A DNA stretch of 64,000 nucleotides from Pseudomonas sp. B33.4. GTDB taxonomy: Bacteria > Pseudomonadota > Gammaproteobacteria > Pseudomonadales > Pseudomonadaceae. The stretch lies in NCBI RefSeq assembly GCF_034555375.1, contig NZ_CP140706.1, positions 6,272,001-6,336,000 on the forward strand, in the 5' to 3' direction. The first letter of the stretch is position 1, and every line of letters begins with the position of its first letter. This document shows, piece after piece, positions 1 to 9,298 of this stretch. The position numbers and the translations under genes are program-made. The notes under the pieces were generated by a model that worked only from the letters and a program-made list of their open reading frames with translations, was not told where the DNA came from and ran no database searches.

Positions 1-102
1 TCTGTCGAGCATCGTCTGCTGTTCGACGGCATCGGGGCCGAGGTGGCGGCGCAGAAAAGCGTCGGGATCGCGTAACTGGCTCAGGGACGGCAACTGGGAC
101 AT
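1..102 (-). CDS. gcvP: Glycine dehydrogenase (decarboxylating), N-terminal fragment
   Basis: Only the first 34 codons lie in the window; the rest runs off the left edge. The translation begins MSQLPSLSQL and contains RRHLGPD, the usual N-terminal signature of the glycine cleavage P protein. P protein is the PLP enzyme that decarboxylates glycine and passes the aminomethyl group to lipoyl-GcvH. The gene is the last of the minus-strand set gcvT-gcvH-gcvP. A REP pair and a terminator behind gcvH separate it from gcvH, so it probably has its own promoter in the gap. The identification rests on a short stretch plus context. Confidence 0.85.
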   Translation of the reverse strand, partial: MSQLPSLSQLRDPDAFLRRHLGPDAVEQQTMLDR

Positions 103-197
103 GACGGGCTCTCTCTTGGCTGGCGCTCGGCGTCAATGCAACACGGTCAAACCAGCATAGCAGCCGATGTGGCAACCCATTTTCAGTGCACCGCATA

Positions 198-294
198 CCC
201 CTGTAGGAGTGAGCCTGCTCGCGATAGCGTTCCTTCAGACACCTTAAGGCTGACTGACCCACCGCTATCGCGAGCAGGCTCACTCTTACAGGGG
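198..294. repeat. REP pair (inverted), GTAGGAGTGAGCCTGCTCGCGAT family
   Basis: Two 32-base arms (198-229 and 263-294) are inverted copies with one mismatch. Each carries the Pseudomonas REP core GAGCCTGCTCGCGAT. They lie between gcvP and gcvH. Confidence 0.85.
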
Positions 295-310
295 ATTGCA
301 TCGTGCATAA

Positions 311-335
311 AAAAGCCCCGACAGGTCGGGGCTTT
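311..335 (-). terminator. Intrinsic terminator after gcvH
   Basis: The stem AAAGCCCCGAC/GTCGGGGCTTT is followed on the minus strand by a T-run, 18 bases beyond the gcvH stop codon. Confidence 0.8.
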
Positions 336-352
336 GGGGTGTTGCTTCACGC

Positions 353-736
353 TTACTCGCCGATGGCAGCCTTGTAAGCGGCAGCGTCCAGCAGCTTGTC
401 CAGCTCAGCCTTGTCGCTTGGCTTGATCTTGAAGATCCACGCGCCGTACGGGTCGGAGTTCAGCAGTTCCGGCGAACCGCTCAGTTCTTCGTTGACGGCG
501 ATGACTTCACCGCTGATCGGCGAATAGATGTCGGAAGCGGCTTTCACCGACTCAACCACACCCGCCTGATCTTCAGCGGCGAATTTGTTACCCACTTCAG
601 TCAACTCGACGAACACCACATCGCCCAGCGCTTCCTGCGCGTGATCGCTGATGCCCACGGTGACGGTGCCATCGGCTTCCAGACGGGCCCATTCATGACT
701 TTCGGCAAAACGCAGGTCGGCAGGGATATCGCTCAT
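353..736 (-). CDS. gcvH: Glycine cleavage system H protein
   Basis: The 127-residue lipoyl carrier protein shuttles the aminomethyl group between the P, T and L proteins of the glycine cleavage complex. It begins [10 protein letters not shown] and has the lipoyl-domain core [15 protein letters not shown], with the lipoylated lysine at about residue 65. The length matches the family. A longer in-frame start 33 bases upstream exists, but ATG at 736 gives the canonical H-protein N terminus. gcvT lies 49 bp upstream on the same strand, and a strong terminator follows the gene. Confidence 0.96.
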   Translation of the reverse strand: MSDIPADLRFAESHEWARLEADGTVTVGISDHAQEALGDVVFVELTEVGNKFAAEDQAGVVESVKAASDIYSPISGEVIAVNEELSGSPELLNSDPYGAWIFKIKPSDKAELDKLLDAAAYKAAIGE

Positions 737-785
737 CTTCGGTGTCCTCGAGAAATTGTCAGCGGTCATGCCCGCCGGAAAAAGG

Positions 786-1868
786 TTAGATCAAAGTTTT
801 GCCATGGCGCACGAAGGTCGGTTTGACCACCCGTACCGGATACCACTTGCCACGGATTTCCACTTCGGCGCGGTCGGCGGTTGCCATCGGAACACGCGCC
901 AGGGCAATCGATTTGCTTAGCGTAGGAGAGAAACTACCACTGGTGATCTCCCCTTCGCCAACATCGGCGATACGAACCACTTGATGAGCGCGCAAAACGC
1001 CGCGTTCTTCCAGCACCAGGCCGACCAGTTTGTGCGCAACGCCGGCGGCTTTTTCTGCTTCCAGCGCAGCGCGGCCGATGAACTGGCGCGTGGCCGGTTC
1101 CCAGGCGATGCTCCAGGCCATATTCGAGGCCAGCGGCGAAACGTCCTGATGAATGTCCTGACCGTAGAGGTTCATCCCGGCTTCCACCCGCAGGGTGTCG
1201 CGGGCACCGAGGCCGATCGGGGAAATACCGGCACCGACCAGATCGTTGAAGAAACCCGGCGCCTGATTGGCCGGCAGACAGATTTCCAGACCATCTTCAC
1301 CGGTGTAACCGGTACGGGCGATGAACCAGTCGCCGTCGGTATAGCCTTCGAAGGGTTTGAGGTGCTGGATCAGCGTGGCGCGGGACTGGGTGACCAGTTC
1401 GGCAATCTTGTGCCGGGCCTGCGGACCTTGAATGGCGAGCATCGCCAACTCGGAGCGCTCGTGCAGTTGCACGTCGTACTTGCCGAGCTGCGCGTTCATC
1501 CAGGCCAGATCCTGATCGCGAGTGGAGGCGTTGAACACCAGGCGATAACAGTCATCAAGACGATAGACGATCATGTCGTCGACGATGCCGCCACGCTCGT
1601 TGAGCATGGTGCTGTACAACGCCCGGCCAGGGCGGTGCAGGCGGTCGACATCATTGGCCAGCAAATGCTGCAGCCAGGCTTTGGCCTGGGTGCCGGTGAC
1701 ATCGATCACGGTCATGTGGGATACATCGAATACCCCGCAATCGCGGCGCACCTCGTGGTGTTCCTCGACCTGCGAGCCGTAATGCAGTGGCATGTCCCAA
1801 CCGCCAAAATCGACCATCTTCGCGCCGAGGGCGAGATGCAGGTCATACAGAGGCGTACGCTGTCCCAT
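786..1868 (-). CDS. gcvT: Aminomethyltransferase (glycine cleavage T protein)
   Basis: The 360-residue T protein releases ammonia from the aminomethyl-lipoyl H protein and makes 5,10-methylene-THF. The N terminus [20 protein letters not shown] and the segment GVFDVSHM are family hallmarks. [12 protein letters not shown] and [13 protein letters not shown] follow in the folate-binding domain, and a C-terminal barrel ends the protein. AAGGAG precedes the ATG at 1868. It is the first gene of gcvT-gcvH. I looked for a glycine riboswitch in the 155-bp leader and saw no convincing match. Confidence 0.96.
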   Translation of the reverse strand: MGQRTPLYDLHLALGAKMVDFGGWDMPLHYGSQVEEHHEVRRDCGVFDVSHMTVIDVTGTQAKAWLQHLLANDVDRLHRPGRALYSTMLNERGGIVDDMIVYRLDDCYRLVFNASTRDQDLAWMNAQLGKYDVQLHERSELAMLAIQGPQARHKIAELVTQSRATLIQHLKPFEGYTDGDWFIARTGYTGEDGLEICLPANQAPGFFNDLVGAGISPIGLGARDTLRVEAGMNLYGQDIHQDVSPLASNMAWSIAWEPATRQFIGRAALEAEKAAGVAHKLVGLVLEERGVLRAHQVVRIADVGEGEITSGSFSPTLSKSIALARVPMATADRAEVEIRGKWYPVRVVKPTFVRHGKTLI

Positions 1869-2023
1869 GGGTTTCTCCTTCCGGGCGTGGCGAAGGTGCG
1901 GACAGCCGCTATACGGGTGAAAGCCTTGAAATAGAAGGCTCTCAGCCGATCCCAGCGAACCGGTCTGTCAGACGAACCGCACCGAATGCCGCGCATTGTA
2001 GCCGCATGATTCAGGACTCACTA

Positions 2024-3640
2024 CTAAGTGTTTCGGTGCGCCGAGCGCCGGATCAAGCCAATGACCGGCAACAACCCGACCAGAACCAGGGTCAGCGCCG
2101 GCAATGACGCCCGTGCCCATTCACCTTCGCTGGTCATTTCAAAGATGCGCACGGCCAGCGTGTCCCAGCCAAACGGGCGCATCAGCAGGGTCGCGGGCAT
2201 TTCCTTGAGCACATCGACGAACACCAGCAACGCAGCGCTCAGCGTGCCGGGCAGCAAAAGAGGCAGATACACTTTGAAAAACAGTCGCGGCCCACTGACT
2301 CCCAGGCTACGTGCTGCTTCGGGCAAAGATGGCCGTATACGCGCCAGACTGCTTTCCAGCGGCCCGTAAGCCACCGCGATAAAACGCACCAGATACGCCA
2401 TCAGCAACGCCGCCAGACTGCCGAGCAGCAACGGTTTGCCCGCACCACCGAGCCAGCCCGAAAGCGGAATCACCAGCTCGCGATCCAGATAACTGAACGC
2501 CAGCATGATCGACACCGCCAGCACCGAGCCCGGCAGCGCGTAGCCAAGATTGGCCAGACCAACGCCGGAGTTGATCGCCTGCGTGGGTGCCAGGCGCCGG
2601 GCAAACGCCAGCAGCAAAGCAACGCAGACGGTAATCAACGCCGCCATGCCGCCCAGATAAAGGGTGTGCAGGATCAGCCCGGCGTAGCGTTCATCGAGAT
2701 CGAAACGCCCGCGCTGCCAGAACCAGACAACCAGTTGCAACACCGGAATCACGAAAGCGCAGGCAAACACCATTCCGCACCAGCTCATTGCCGCGAGCGC
2801 CTTGAACCCGCGCAAGTGATACAGGGCTTTGACTCGTGGCCGCTCGTTGCTCGCCCGATTGGCGCCACGCGCACGACGCTCGCCATACAGCACCAGCATC
2901 ACCACCAGCAGCAACAGACTCGCCAGTTGCGCCGCACTCGGCAGGCTGAAAAAGCCGTACCAGGTCTTGTAGATGGCCGTGGTGAAGGTGTCGAAGTTGA
3001 ACACCGAGACCGCACCGAAATCTGCCAGGGTTTCCATCAGCGCCAGCGCTACGCCGGCGCCAATCGCAGGACGCGCCATTGGCAACGCCACCCGCCAGAA
3101 GGCTTGCCACGGCGACTGGCCGAGTACTCGCGCGGCTTCCATCAGGCCTTTGCCCTGCGCGAGAAACGCGGTGCGCGCCAGCAGGTAAACGTAGGGATAG
3201 AAGACCAGCACCAGCACGATGATCACCCCGCCGGTGGAGCGCACGCGCGGCAGCCGCAGGCCGCTGCCGAACCATTCGCGCAGCAGGGTCTGTACGGGAC
3301 CAGCGAAGTCGAGCAGACCTACGAAAACGAAGGCCAGCACGTACGCGGGGATGGCGAACGGCAGCATCAGCGCCCAGTCGAGCCAGCGCCGGCCGGGGAA
3401 CTCGCAGAGGCTGGTGAGCCAAGCGAGGCTGACGCCGAGCAGCGTCACACCGACACCGACGCCAACGACCAGCGTCAGGGTGTTGCCGAGCAGACGCGGC
3501 ATCTGGGTTTGCCACAGGTGTGACCAGATTTGTTGGTCGATGGTCTGCCAGGAGAGCAACAGAACGCTCAGCGGCAACAGCACCAACGCGGCGATGGTGA
3601 AGACGATGGGGTACCAGCGGCGTTGAGCGGGGTGGGCCAC
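2024..3640 (-). CDS. Iron(III) ABC transporter permease (FbpB/AfuB type)
   Basis: This 538-residue inner-membrane protein is made of two fused binding-protein-dependent permease domains, each with about six membrane segments. EAARVLGQSPWQAFWRV near residue 170 and EAARSLGVSGPRLFFKVY near residue 440 are the two EAA loops that contact an ABC ATPase. Such double-length permeases belong to the FbpB/ThiP iron(III) and thiamine group. The periplasmic iron-binding protein gene directly upstream on the same strand points to ferric iron. The start is GTG at 3640 and the ribosome site is weak. No ATPase gene is adjacent. Confidence 0.88.
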   Translation of the reverse strand: MAHPAQRRWYPIVFTIAALVLLPLSVLLLSWQTIDQQIWSHLWQTQMPRLLGNTLTLVVGVGVGVTLLGVSLAWLTSLCEFPGRRWLDWALMLPFAIPAYVLAFVFVGLLDFAGPVQTLLREWFGSGLRLPRVRSTGGVIIVLVLVFYPYVYLLARTAFLAQGKGLMEAARVLGQSPWQAFWRVALPMARPAIGAGVALALMETLADFGAVSVFNFDTFTTAIYKTWYGFFSLPSAAQLASLLLLVVMLVLYGERRARGANRASNERPRVKALYHLRGFKALAAMSWCGMVFACAFVIPVLQLVVWFWQRGRFDLDERYAGLILHTLYLGGMAALITVCVALLLAFARRLAPTQAINSGVGLANLGYALPGSVLAVSIMLAFSYLDRELVIPLSGWLGGAGKPLLLGSLAALLMAYLVRFIAVAYGPLESSLARIRPSLPEAARSLGVSGPRLFFKVYLPLLLPGTLSAALLVFVDVLKEMPATLLMRPFGWDTLAVRIFEMTSEGEWARASLPALTLVLVGLLPVIGLIRRSAHRNT

Positions 3641-3685
3641 TTCAAAGGTCTCGCGGGGAAATCGTGGAGTGTAAGGAAGAAAGCG

Positions 3686-3764
3686 AAAAGATCGCAGCCT
3701 CCGGCAGCTCCTACATTGGGAAATGTGATCACCCTGTAGGAGCTGCCGAAGGCTGCGATCTTTT
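3686..3764. repeat. Inverted repeat pair, GTAGGAGCTGCCGAAGGCTGCGATC family
   Basis: Arms at 3686-3714 and 3736-3764 are nearly perfect inverted copies of an element that recurs at 4901, 34986 and 43646. They lie between the iron permease and the binding-protein gene. Confidence 0.85.
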
Positions 3765-3783
3765 AATCTTTACAGCAGCAGAC

Positions 3784-4788
3784 TCAGTTCCAACCCGCCC
3801 GATCCATCATCCGGATCGCTTCGGCCTGACGCTTGCCCGCCACTTCCACCGGCAAGGTATCAGCAATGAACTTGCCCCACGCCGCCACTTCTTCGGAAGG
3901 CGCCACCGCCTGGTTGGCCGGGAATTCCTGGTTCACGTCAGCAAAAATCTTCTGCGCTTCGGGCGTGGTCATCCACTCGACCAAAGCCTTGGCCGCTTCC
4001 GGGTGCGGCGCATGCTTGGTCAGACCGATGCCCGACAGGTTCACGTGCACACCGCGATCCGCCTGATTCGGCCAGAACAGTTTTACCGGCAGCTCCGGCT
4101 TCTGCTTGTGCAGGCGACCGTAGTAATAAGTGTTGACGATGCCGACGTCGCACTGCCCGGCGTTGATCGCCTCCAGCACTGCAACGTCATCGGAGAACAC
4201 GTCGGTCGAGAGGTTATTCACCCAGCCCTTGAGGATTTCCTCGGTCTTCGCCGCGCCGTGGACTTCGATCATGGTCGCGGTCAGCGACTGGTTGTAGACC
4301 TTCTTCGCCGTGCGCAGGCACAAGCGCCCTTCCCAGTTCTTGTCGGCCAGCGCTTCGTAAGTCGTCAGTTCACCCGGCTTCACTCGTTGAGTCGAATAGG
4401 CGATGGTCCGCGCGCGCAGGCTCAGGCCAGTCCAGGCGTGAGTAGACGAGCGATATTGCAGAGGAATATTGGCGTCGATGGTTTTAGAGGTGAACGGTTG
4501 CAGAATGCCCATCTGCTCGGCTTGCCAGAGGTTGCCGGCATCAACGGTAAGCAGCAAGTCGGCGGTAGCGTTTTCACCTTCGGCTTTGATGCGCTGCATC
4601 AGCGGCGCTTCCTTGTCGGTGATGAACTTGATCTTCACCCCGGTCTTGGCAGTGTAGGCATCGAAGACCGGTTTGATCAGTTCATCGATGCGCGACGAGT
4701 AAACCACCACCTCATCAGCGGCCTGGGCGGTTGTGCTGCCGATCAGGGTCAAGGCCAGTGCGGTCAGAAGACGCTTGGGTGCCAACAT
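3784..4788 (-). CDS. Periplasmic iron(III)-binding protein (FbpA/FutA type)
   Basis: The 334-residue substrate-binding protein has a cleavable signal peptide ending [31 protein letters not shown] opens the mature protein as in the FbpA/AfuA family. NTYYYGRLH, near two thirds of the length, carries the paired tyrosines that bind ferric iron in FbpA. The protein should capture Fe(III) in the periplasm and hand it to the permease encoded 143 bp downstream. A sequence resembling half of a Fur box lies upstream. The next minus-strand gene upstream is ubiI, but a REP-filled gap separates them. Confidence 0.9.
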   Translation of the reverse strand: MLAPKRLLTALALTLIGSTTAQAADEVVVYSSRIDELIKPVFDAYTAKTGVKIKFITDKEAPLMQRIKAEGENATADLLLTVDAGNLWQAEQMGILQPFTSKTIDANIPLQYRSSTHAWTGLSLRARTIAYSTQRVKPGELTTYEALADKNWEGRLCLRTAKKVYNQSLTATMIEVHGAAKTEEILKGWVNNLSTDVFSDDVAVLEAINAGQCDVGIVNTYYYGRLHKQKPELPVKLFWPNQADRGVHVNLSGIGLTKHAPHPEAAKALVEWMTTPEAQKIFADVNQEFPANQAVAPSEEVAAWGKFIADTLPVEVAGKRQAEAIRMMDRAGWN

Positions 4789-4818
4789 GGGAGTGGTCTC
4801 TCGGTCGGAAAATGTGGG

Positions 4819-4841
4819 CCAAATGATAAGGACTCACATTT
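4819..4841 (-). promoter_or_regulatory. Possible Fur box upstream of the iron-binding protein gene
   Basis: The sequence AAATGATAAGGACTCACATTT has AAATG/CATTT ends in inverted orientation. AATGATAA matches the first half of the Fur consensus; by eye about 11 of 19 positions match. It sits 30-50 bases upstream of the start codon, where a repressor would act. The second half is poor, so this is tentative. Confidence 0.35.
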
Positions 4842-4900
4842 ACCACCTCAATCGAACTCTTTTTGAAGGAGTTACCAGATGTTGCATGATTGACCGCCAT

Positions 4901-4984
4901 CCCTGTAGGAGCTGCCGAAGGCTGCGATCTTTTGATGTTGTTCTTAAGATCAAAAGATCGCAGCCTGCGGCAGCTCCTACAGGG
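4901..4984. repeat. Inverted repeat pair, GTAGGAGCTGCCGAAGGCTGCGATC family
   Basis: Arms of 36 bases at 4901-4936 and 4949-4984 form an almost perfect hairpin between the iron-binding protein gene and ubiI. Confidence 0.88.
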
Positions 4985-4998
4985 GAACGCATTTCAAA

Positions 4999-5022
4999 TG
5001 TAGGAGTGAGCCTGCTCGCGAT
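4999..5022 (+). repeat. Single REP element
   Basis: GTAGGAGTGAGCCTGCTCGCGAT without an inverted partner. It lies 15 bases after the 4901-4984 pair and 25 bases before the ubiI stop codon. Confidence 0.75.
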
Positions 5023-5047
5023 GAGGCCATCAGCCCCAACAAAGATT

Positions 5048-6271
5048 TCAGGGTTTGGCGAGCGCCGGAAGATCCCCCGTCAACCCGAGGGCCTCCCGCA
5101 CAAATAACGCCTTCGCCTCCGGCATCTGCTCCACCAGCTTCAACCCGGCATTACGCAACCAACGCACCGGCAACGGATTGGCCTGAAACAACCGCTCAAA
5201 CCCTTCCATCGCCGCCATCAGCGCAAGGTTATGCGGCATGCGCCGACGCTCGTAACGGCTCAGCACCTTCACATCCGCCAAGCGCTCACCGCGTTCGGCT
5301 GCTTGCAACAGCACTTCCGCCAGCACCGCCGCATCGAGAAAACCGAGGTTCACACCCTGCCCCGCCAACGGGTGAATGGTGTGCGCCGCATCGCCGATCA
5401 ACGCCAGGCCTTCTGCCACATAATGTTTGGCGTGACGCTGACGCAGTGGCACGCACAGTCGCGGATCGGCACTGATGACCTCGCCGAGACGCCCTTCAAA
5501 GGCACGTTCCAGCTCACGGCAGAAATCCGCTTCGTCCAGCGCCATCAAGCGTTCGGCCTCACTCGGGGTGGTCGACCAGACAATCGAGCACCAATCCTGC
5601 TGACCATCACGCTCCAACGGCAGAAATGCCAACGGCCCGTGATCGGTAAAACGCTGCCACGCGGTCATCTGGTGCGGCTTGCTGCTGCGCACACTGGTGA
5701 CGATCGCGTGGTGCAGATAATCCCACTCGCGCGTTGCCACGCCGGTCAGGCGCCGCACTGCCGAGTTCGCACCGTCAGCGGCAATCACCAGCGGCGCACG
5801 CAACTGACGACCATCAGCCAGCGTCAGCAGCCAGTCATCGCCCGAACGACGCATCTGCTCCAGCCGCGCATTGGCGAGCATGCCCAGATCGCAATCGTGC
5901 AAACGGTCAAGCAAGGCGTCCTGCACCACGCGGTTTTCGACGATATGACCCAGCACCTCGGCGTGCACACTGCTCGCCGAGAAATGAATCTGCCCGGTGC
6001 CGCTGCCGTCCCAGACATGCATGTCGGTGTAGGGGCTGCTGCGCCGTGCGGCGATGCCGTCCCACACGCCGAGGCGTTCAAGGATTCGCTGGCTGGCTGC
6101 CGACAAGGCACTCACGCGCGGTTCAAACGCGGCTTCGGCGTCGAAGGGTTTGACACTCAGTGGGCTGCCGTCGAGCAGCAGGACTTCCAGCCCGCTGTCC
6201 TGCAACGCCAACGCCAGGGCGCTGCCGACCATTCCGGCTCCGACAATCAGCAGATCTGCGCGCATTTCCAT
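5048..6271 (-). CDS. ubiI: UbiI-type FAD monooxygenase of ubiquinone synthesis
   Basis: This 407-residue flavoprotein belongs to the UbiH/UbiI/UbiF/Coq6 family, which hydroxylates the ubiquinone ring. The dinucleotide motif is VGAGMVGSALALALQ near residue 10. The second FAD motif, LIGDAAHTIHPLAGQGVNLG, is near residue 290. VIAADGANSAVRR lies between them. In Pseudomonas the two family members beside pepP are UbiH and a UbiI-like C5 hydroxylase, and the one furthest from pepP is UbiI as I recall. The gene starts 3 bp after the DUF4442 gene, so it is the last cistron of the pepP operon. Confidence 0.85.
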   Translation of the reverse strand: MEMRADLLIVGAGMVGSALALALQDSGLEVLLLDGSPLSVKPFDAEAAFEPRVSALSAASQRILERLGVWDGIAARRSSPYTDMHVWDGSGTGQIHFSASSVHAEVLGHIVENRVVQDALLDRLHDCDLGMLANARLEQMRRSGDDWLLTLADGRQLRAPLVIAADGANSAVRRLTGVATREWDYLHHAIVTSVRSSKPHQMTAWQRFTDHGPLAFLPLERDGQQDWCSIVWSTTPSEAERLMALDEADFCRELERAFEGRLGEVISADPRLCVPLRQRHAKHYVAEGLALIGDAAHTIHPLAGQGVNLGFLDAAVLAEVLLQAAERGERLADVKVLSRYERRRMPHNLALMAAMEGFERLFQANPLPVRWLRNAGLKLVEQMPEAKALFVREALGLTGDLPALAKP

Positions 6272-6274
6272 GCT

Positions 6275-6760
6275 TTAAGCCTGTCTCGCTTGCGGCTTGA
6301 GCCGCACGTAAAGGGTTTTACCGACCCGCGCGACAAGGTTGCCGGCGCCGTCATGAATGTCGACCTGCAACTGCGGCAGGTATTTCTCGCCACTGGCGGT
6401 CTGCCGGCGGATCTCGGCGAGCAAGGTCTCGTCGATGCTGAACCGGGCGAACACCGGGCCTTTGCCCGGCGCGATGAAAGCGATGTCCGCGGCCTTGTCC
6501 CAGACGATGTACTTCGAACCGAGGTTTTCCATAAGCATCAGCATGAAGAACGGGTCAACCATCGAATACAAACTGCCGCCAAACTGCGTGCCGACGTAAT
6601 TGCGGTTGTACCAGCCGAGGCCCATCGACACTTGCACGTCGCGGAAGTCATCGCTGATGTGCCGAACGCGCACACCGGCGCCGAGGTAGGGCGGGTAGAA
6701 GGTCATTACCCAGCGCATCAACCGCGCCTTGCCGAATTTTTTAGTCAACCACTTAAGCAT
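6275..6760 (-). CDS. DUF4442 / hotdog-fold thioesterase-like protein
   Basis: A 161-residue protein beginning MLKWLTKKFGKARLMRWVMT. YNRNYVGTQFGGSLYSMVDP is the core helix region of the DUF4442 hotdog fold, which is related to acyl-CoA thioesterases. The start at 6760 lies inside the end of ubiH (8-bp overlap), which implies coupled translation. It sits between the two ubiquinone hydroxylase genes. Its substrate is unknown, and a role in quinone synthesis is only suggested by position. Confidence 0.85.
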   Translation of the reverse strand: MLKWLTKKFGKARLMRWVMTFYPPYLGAGVRVRHISDDFRDVQVSMGLGWYNRNYVGTQFGGSLYSMVDPFFMLMLMENLGSKYIVWDKAADIAFIAPGKGPVFARFSIDETLLAEIRRQTASGEKYLPQLQVDIHDGAGNLVARVGKTLYVRLKPQARQA

Positions 6761-7940
6761 CCGGACGCGTTCCCAAACCCATGGCCTGACGGGCAAACCA
6801 GCGCTTGGCCGGCGGCAACAGATCGAGACCGAGCAAGCCGATATTACGGCCCAGCGACACCAGCGGCTGCGTGCTGCCGAACAGACGCGTGACCTGATCG
6901 GAGAAACCGACGGTGAGGTCCTGATCGAGACGCTGACGCTCGCGATAGGCCTGCAACGTGGCGAAATCGCCCAGCGGTTTATCGCTGGCCAGCAATGCAG
7001 CAGACAGGGCATCGGCATCGCGCAGCGACAGGTTGAAACCCTGCCCGGCAATCGGATGCAGGCTGTGCGCCGCGTTGCCGAGCACGGCCAGATGCGAGCG
7101 CACCTGTTCTTCGGCCTCGACCAGCGTCAGCGGATACAAATGTCGCGCGCCGACCTGTTTCAGTGTGCCGAGGCGGTAACCGAACACGCCCTGCAATTCG
7201 CTGAGGAAATCACGCTCGCTCAAATCGGCCAGACGTTGCGCGTCCATACCTAAACGGGTCCAGACCAAGGCGCAGCGGTTTTCCGGCAATGGCAGCAGCG
7301 CCATCGGCCCTTCGTCGGTGAAGCGCTCGAAGGCCATGCCGTTGTGCGCTTCGCTCGGGGTGATATTGGCGATCAGCGCGCTCTGGTTGTACGGACGCTT
7401 GCGCACGTTGATGCCCAGTTGTTCGCGCAGCCCGGAGCGCCCGCCATCGGCAAGTACCGCGAGATCGCATTCAAGGGTGGTTTCATCGTTGAGGGTCAGC
7501 CGATAGCCGTCGGGCAACGGTTCCATGCGCGTGACTTCCGCCGGGCAGCGCCAGCTGATCACGTCTTTATCGACGTGCTGCCACAGGCAATGACCAAGCC
7601 AGGCGTTTTCCACCACATAACCAAGTGCCGGTACGCCCTCTTCCATCGCTGACAAACGCGCGGTGGAGAAGCGGCCACGGTCAGAGACGTGAATCTGTTT
7701 GATCGGCTCGGCGCGACGGGAGATTTCCTGCCACACGCCCAGCCGTTGATAAATCTGTCGCGAGCCGAAGGACAGCGCCGACGAACGTGCGTCGTAGCTC
7801 GGCTGCCAACTGTCGCCGGGGGCGAACGGTTCGATCAGGACGATCTTCCAGCCACGCGCCTTGGCTCCGGCCTGCAAGGCCAACGCCAGACTGGCGCCGA
7901 CCAGACCGCCACCAATGATTGCCAGATTGACTCGACTCAT
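6753..7940 (-). CDS. ubiH: 2-octaprenyl-6-methoxyphenyl hydroxylase
   Basis: The 395-residue FAD monooxygenase of ubiquinone synthesis has IIGGGLVGASLALALQ at the N terminus and VLADGGRSGLREQ in the middle. VLGNAAHSLHPIAGQGFNLS near residue 285 is the second FAD motif. It begins MSRVNLAIIG, and its ATG overlaps the pepP stop codon (ATGA). Order and overlaps show an operon with pepP and ubiI. UbiH is placed directly after pepP in many gamma-proteobacteria including E. coli, which supports the name over its paralogue. Confidence 0.92.
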   Translation of the reverse strand: MSRVNLAIIGGGLVGASLALALQAGAKARGWKIVLIEPFAPGDSWQPSYDARSSALSFGSRQIYQRLGVWQEISRRAEPIKQIHVSDRGRFSTARLSAMEEGVPALGYVVENAWLGHCLWQHVDKDVISWRCPAEVTRMEPLPDGYRLTLNDETTLECDLAVLADGGRSGLREQLGINVRKRPYNQSALIANITPSEAHNGMAFERFTDEGPMALLPLPENRCALVWTRLGMDAQRLADLSERDFLSELQGVFGYRLGTLKQVGARHLYPLTLVEAEEQVRSHLAVLGNAAHSLHPIAGQGFNLSLRDADALSAALLASDKPLGDFATLQAYRERQRLDQDLTVGFSDQVTRLFGSTQPLVSLGRNIGLLGLDLLPPAKRWFARQAMGLGTRPDA

Positions 7941-9271
7941 GCCGCGTGTGTCCTTGCTTGCGCCATCAGCGCTTCGATGTCAGCGACGGTTTTCGGTACG
8001 CCGGTGGTGAGGATTTCACAGCCTGTTTTGGTCACGACCACGTCGTCCTCGATGCGCACGCCAATGCCGCGCCATTTCTTCGCGACGTTTTGATTGTCCG
8101 GGGCGATGTAGATGCCCGGCTCCACGGTCAGCGCCATGCCGACTTCCAGCACGCGCCATTCGCCGCCGACCTTGTACTCGCCGACGTCGTGCACATCCAT
8201 GCCCAGCCAGTGGCCGGCGCGGTGCATGTAAAAGGCTTTATAGGCTTCGCTGGCGATCAATTCGTCGACCTCGCCTTGCAGCAAACCGAGCTTCACCAAG
8301 CCTGTGGTGATCACCCTAACTGTGGCTTCGTGCGCCTGATTCCAGTGTTTGTTCGGGGCGATTTCGGCGAACGCGGCTTCCTGCGAGGCCAATACCAATT
8401 CGTAGATCGCTTTCTGCTCGGGCGAAAACTTGCCGTTGACCGGCCAGGTGCGAGTGATGTCGCTGGCGTAGCAATCGATCTCGCAACCGGCGTCGATCAA
8501 CACCAGATCGCCGTCCTTGAGCAGCGCGTCATTCTGCTGGTAATGCAGGATGCAGCTGTTGCGCCCGGCGGCGACGATCGACCCGTAAGCCGGCATCTTC
8601 GCCCCGCCCTTGCGGAATTCGTAGTCGAGTTCGGCTTCGAGGCTGTACTCGTGGAGCCCGGCCCGACTGGCCTGCATCGCGCGGATGTGGGCTTGCGCCG
8701 AGATCCGTGCGGCTTCGCGCATCACCTTCACTTCTGCCGCTGATTTATACAGGCGCATGTCGTGCAGCAGATGATCCAGGGCAACGAATTCGTTCGGCGG
8801 CTGGGCGCCGAGGTGCGCCTTGGAGCGGATGACGTTGATCCAGTCCATCAGGTGGCGGTCGAATTCGGGGTTGCTGCCCATCGCCGAATACACTCGGTCG
8901 CGGCCCTCGATCAGGCCCGGGAGGATGTCGTCGATGTCGGTAATCGGGAAGGCGTCGTCAGCGCCGAAGTCGCGGATCGCGCCTTCCTGGCCTGCACGCA
9001 GGCCGTCCCACAATTCGCGCTCGGCGTTGCGTTCACGACAGAACAGCACGTACTCGCCATGCTCGCGGCCGGGCATCAAGACGATGACGGCTTGCGGCTC
9101 GGGAAACCCGCTGAGGTACTGAAAGTCGCTGTCTTGGCGGTAGACGTGCTCGACGTCGCGGTTGCGAATCGCCACCGCGGCGGCCGGCAGAATTGCGATG
9201 CTGTTAGGTTCCATCTGCGCCATCAGGGCCTTGCGGCGACGGCTGTATTCCGCTTTCGGGATATGGGTCAT
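7937..9271 (-). CDS. pepP: Xaa-Pro aminopeptidase P
   Basis: The 444-residue metallopeptidase removes N-terminal residues that precede proline. The N-terminal creatinase-like domain begins PKAEYSRRRKALMAQM. The pita-bread catalytic domain shows the five metal ligands in order: the aspartates in IDAGCEIDCYASDITRTWP, then HRAGHWLGMDVHD, EPGIYI and the glutamate in GIGVRIEDD. The length is normal. The gene lies between ygfB and ubiH and overlaps ubiH by 4 bp. Confidence 0.95.
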   Translation of the reverse strand: MTHIPKAEYSRRRKALMAQMEPNSIAILPAAAVAIRNRDVEHVYRQDSDFQYLSGFPEPQAVIVLMPGREHGEYVLFCRERNAERELWDGLRAGQEGAIRDFGADDAFPITDIDDILPGLIEGRDRVYSAMGSNPEFDRHLMDWINVIRSKAHLGAQPPNEFVALDHLLHDMRLYKSAAEVKVMREAARISAQAHIRAMQASRAGLHEYSLEAELDYEFRKGGAKMPAYGSIVAAGRNSCILHYQQNDALLKDGDLVLIDAGCEIDCYASDITRTWPVNGKFSPEQKAIYELVLASQEAAFAEIAPNKHWNQAHEATVRVITTGLVKLGLLQGEVDELIASEAYKAFYMHRAGHWLGMDVHDVGEYKVGGEWRVLEVGMALTVEPGIYIAPDNQNVAKKWRGIGVRIEDDVVVTKTGCEILTTGVPKTVADIEALMAQARTHAA

Positions 9272-9298
9272 GGGCAGATGGCTTTCCCTGGCACGCGA

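Noticed and set aside
198..294. Paired repeats considered as a CRISPR array
   Set aside because: The repeats are inverted pairs at scattered intergenic sites, not direct repeats with regular spacers, and no cas genes are present.
1869..2023. Glycine riboswitch before gcvT
   Set aside because: The leader lacks the conserved glycine aptamer core as far as I can read it.
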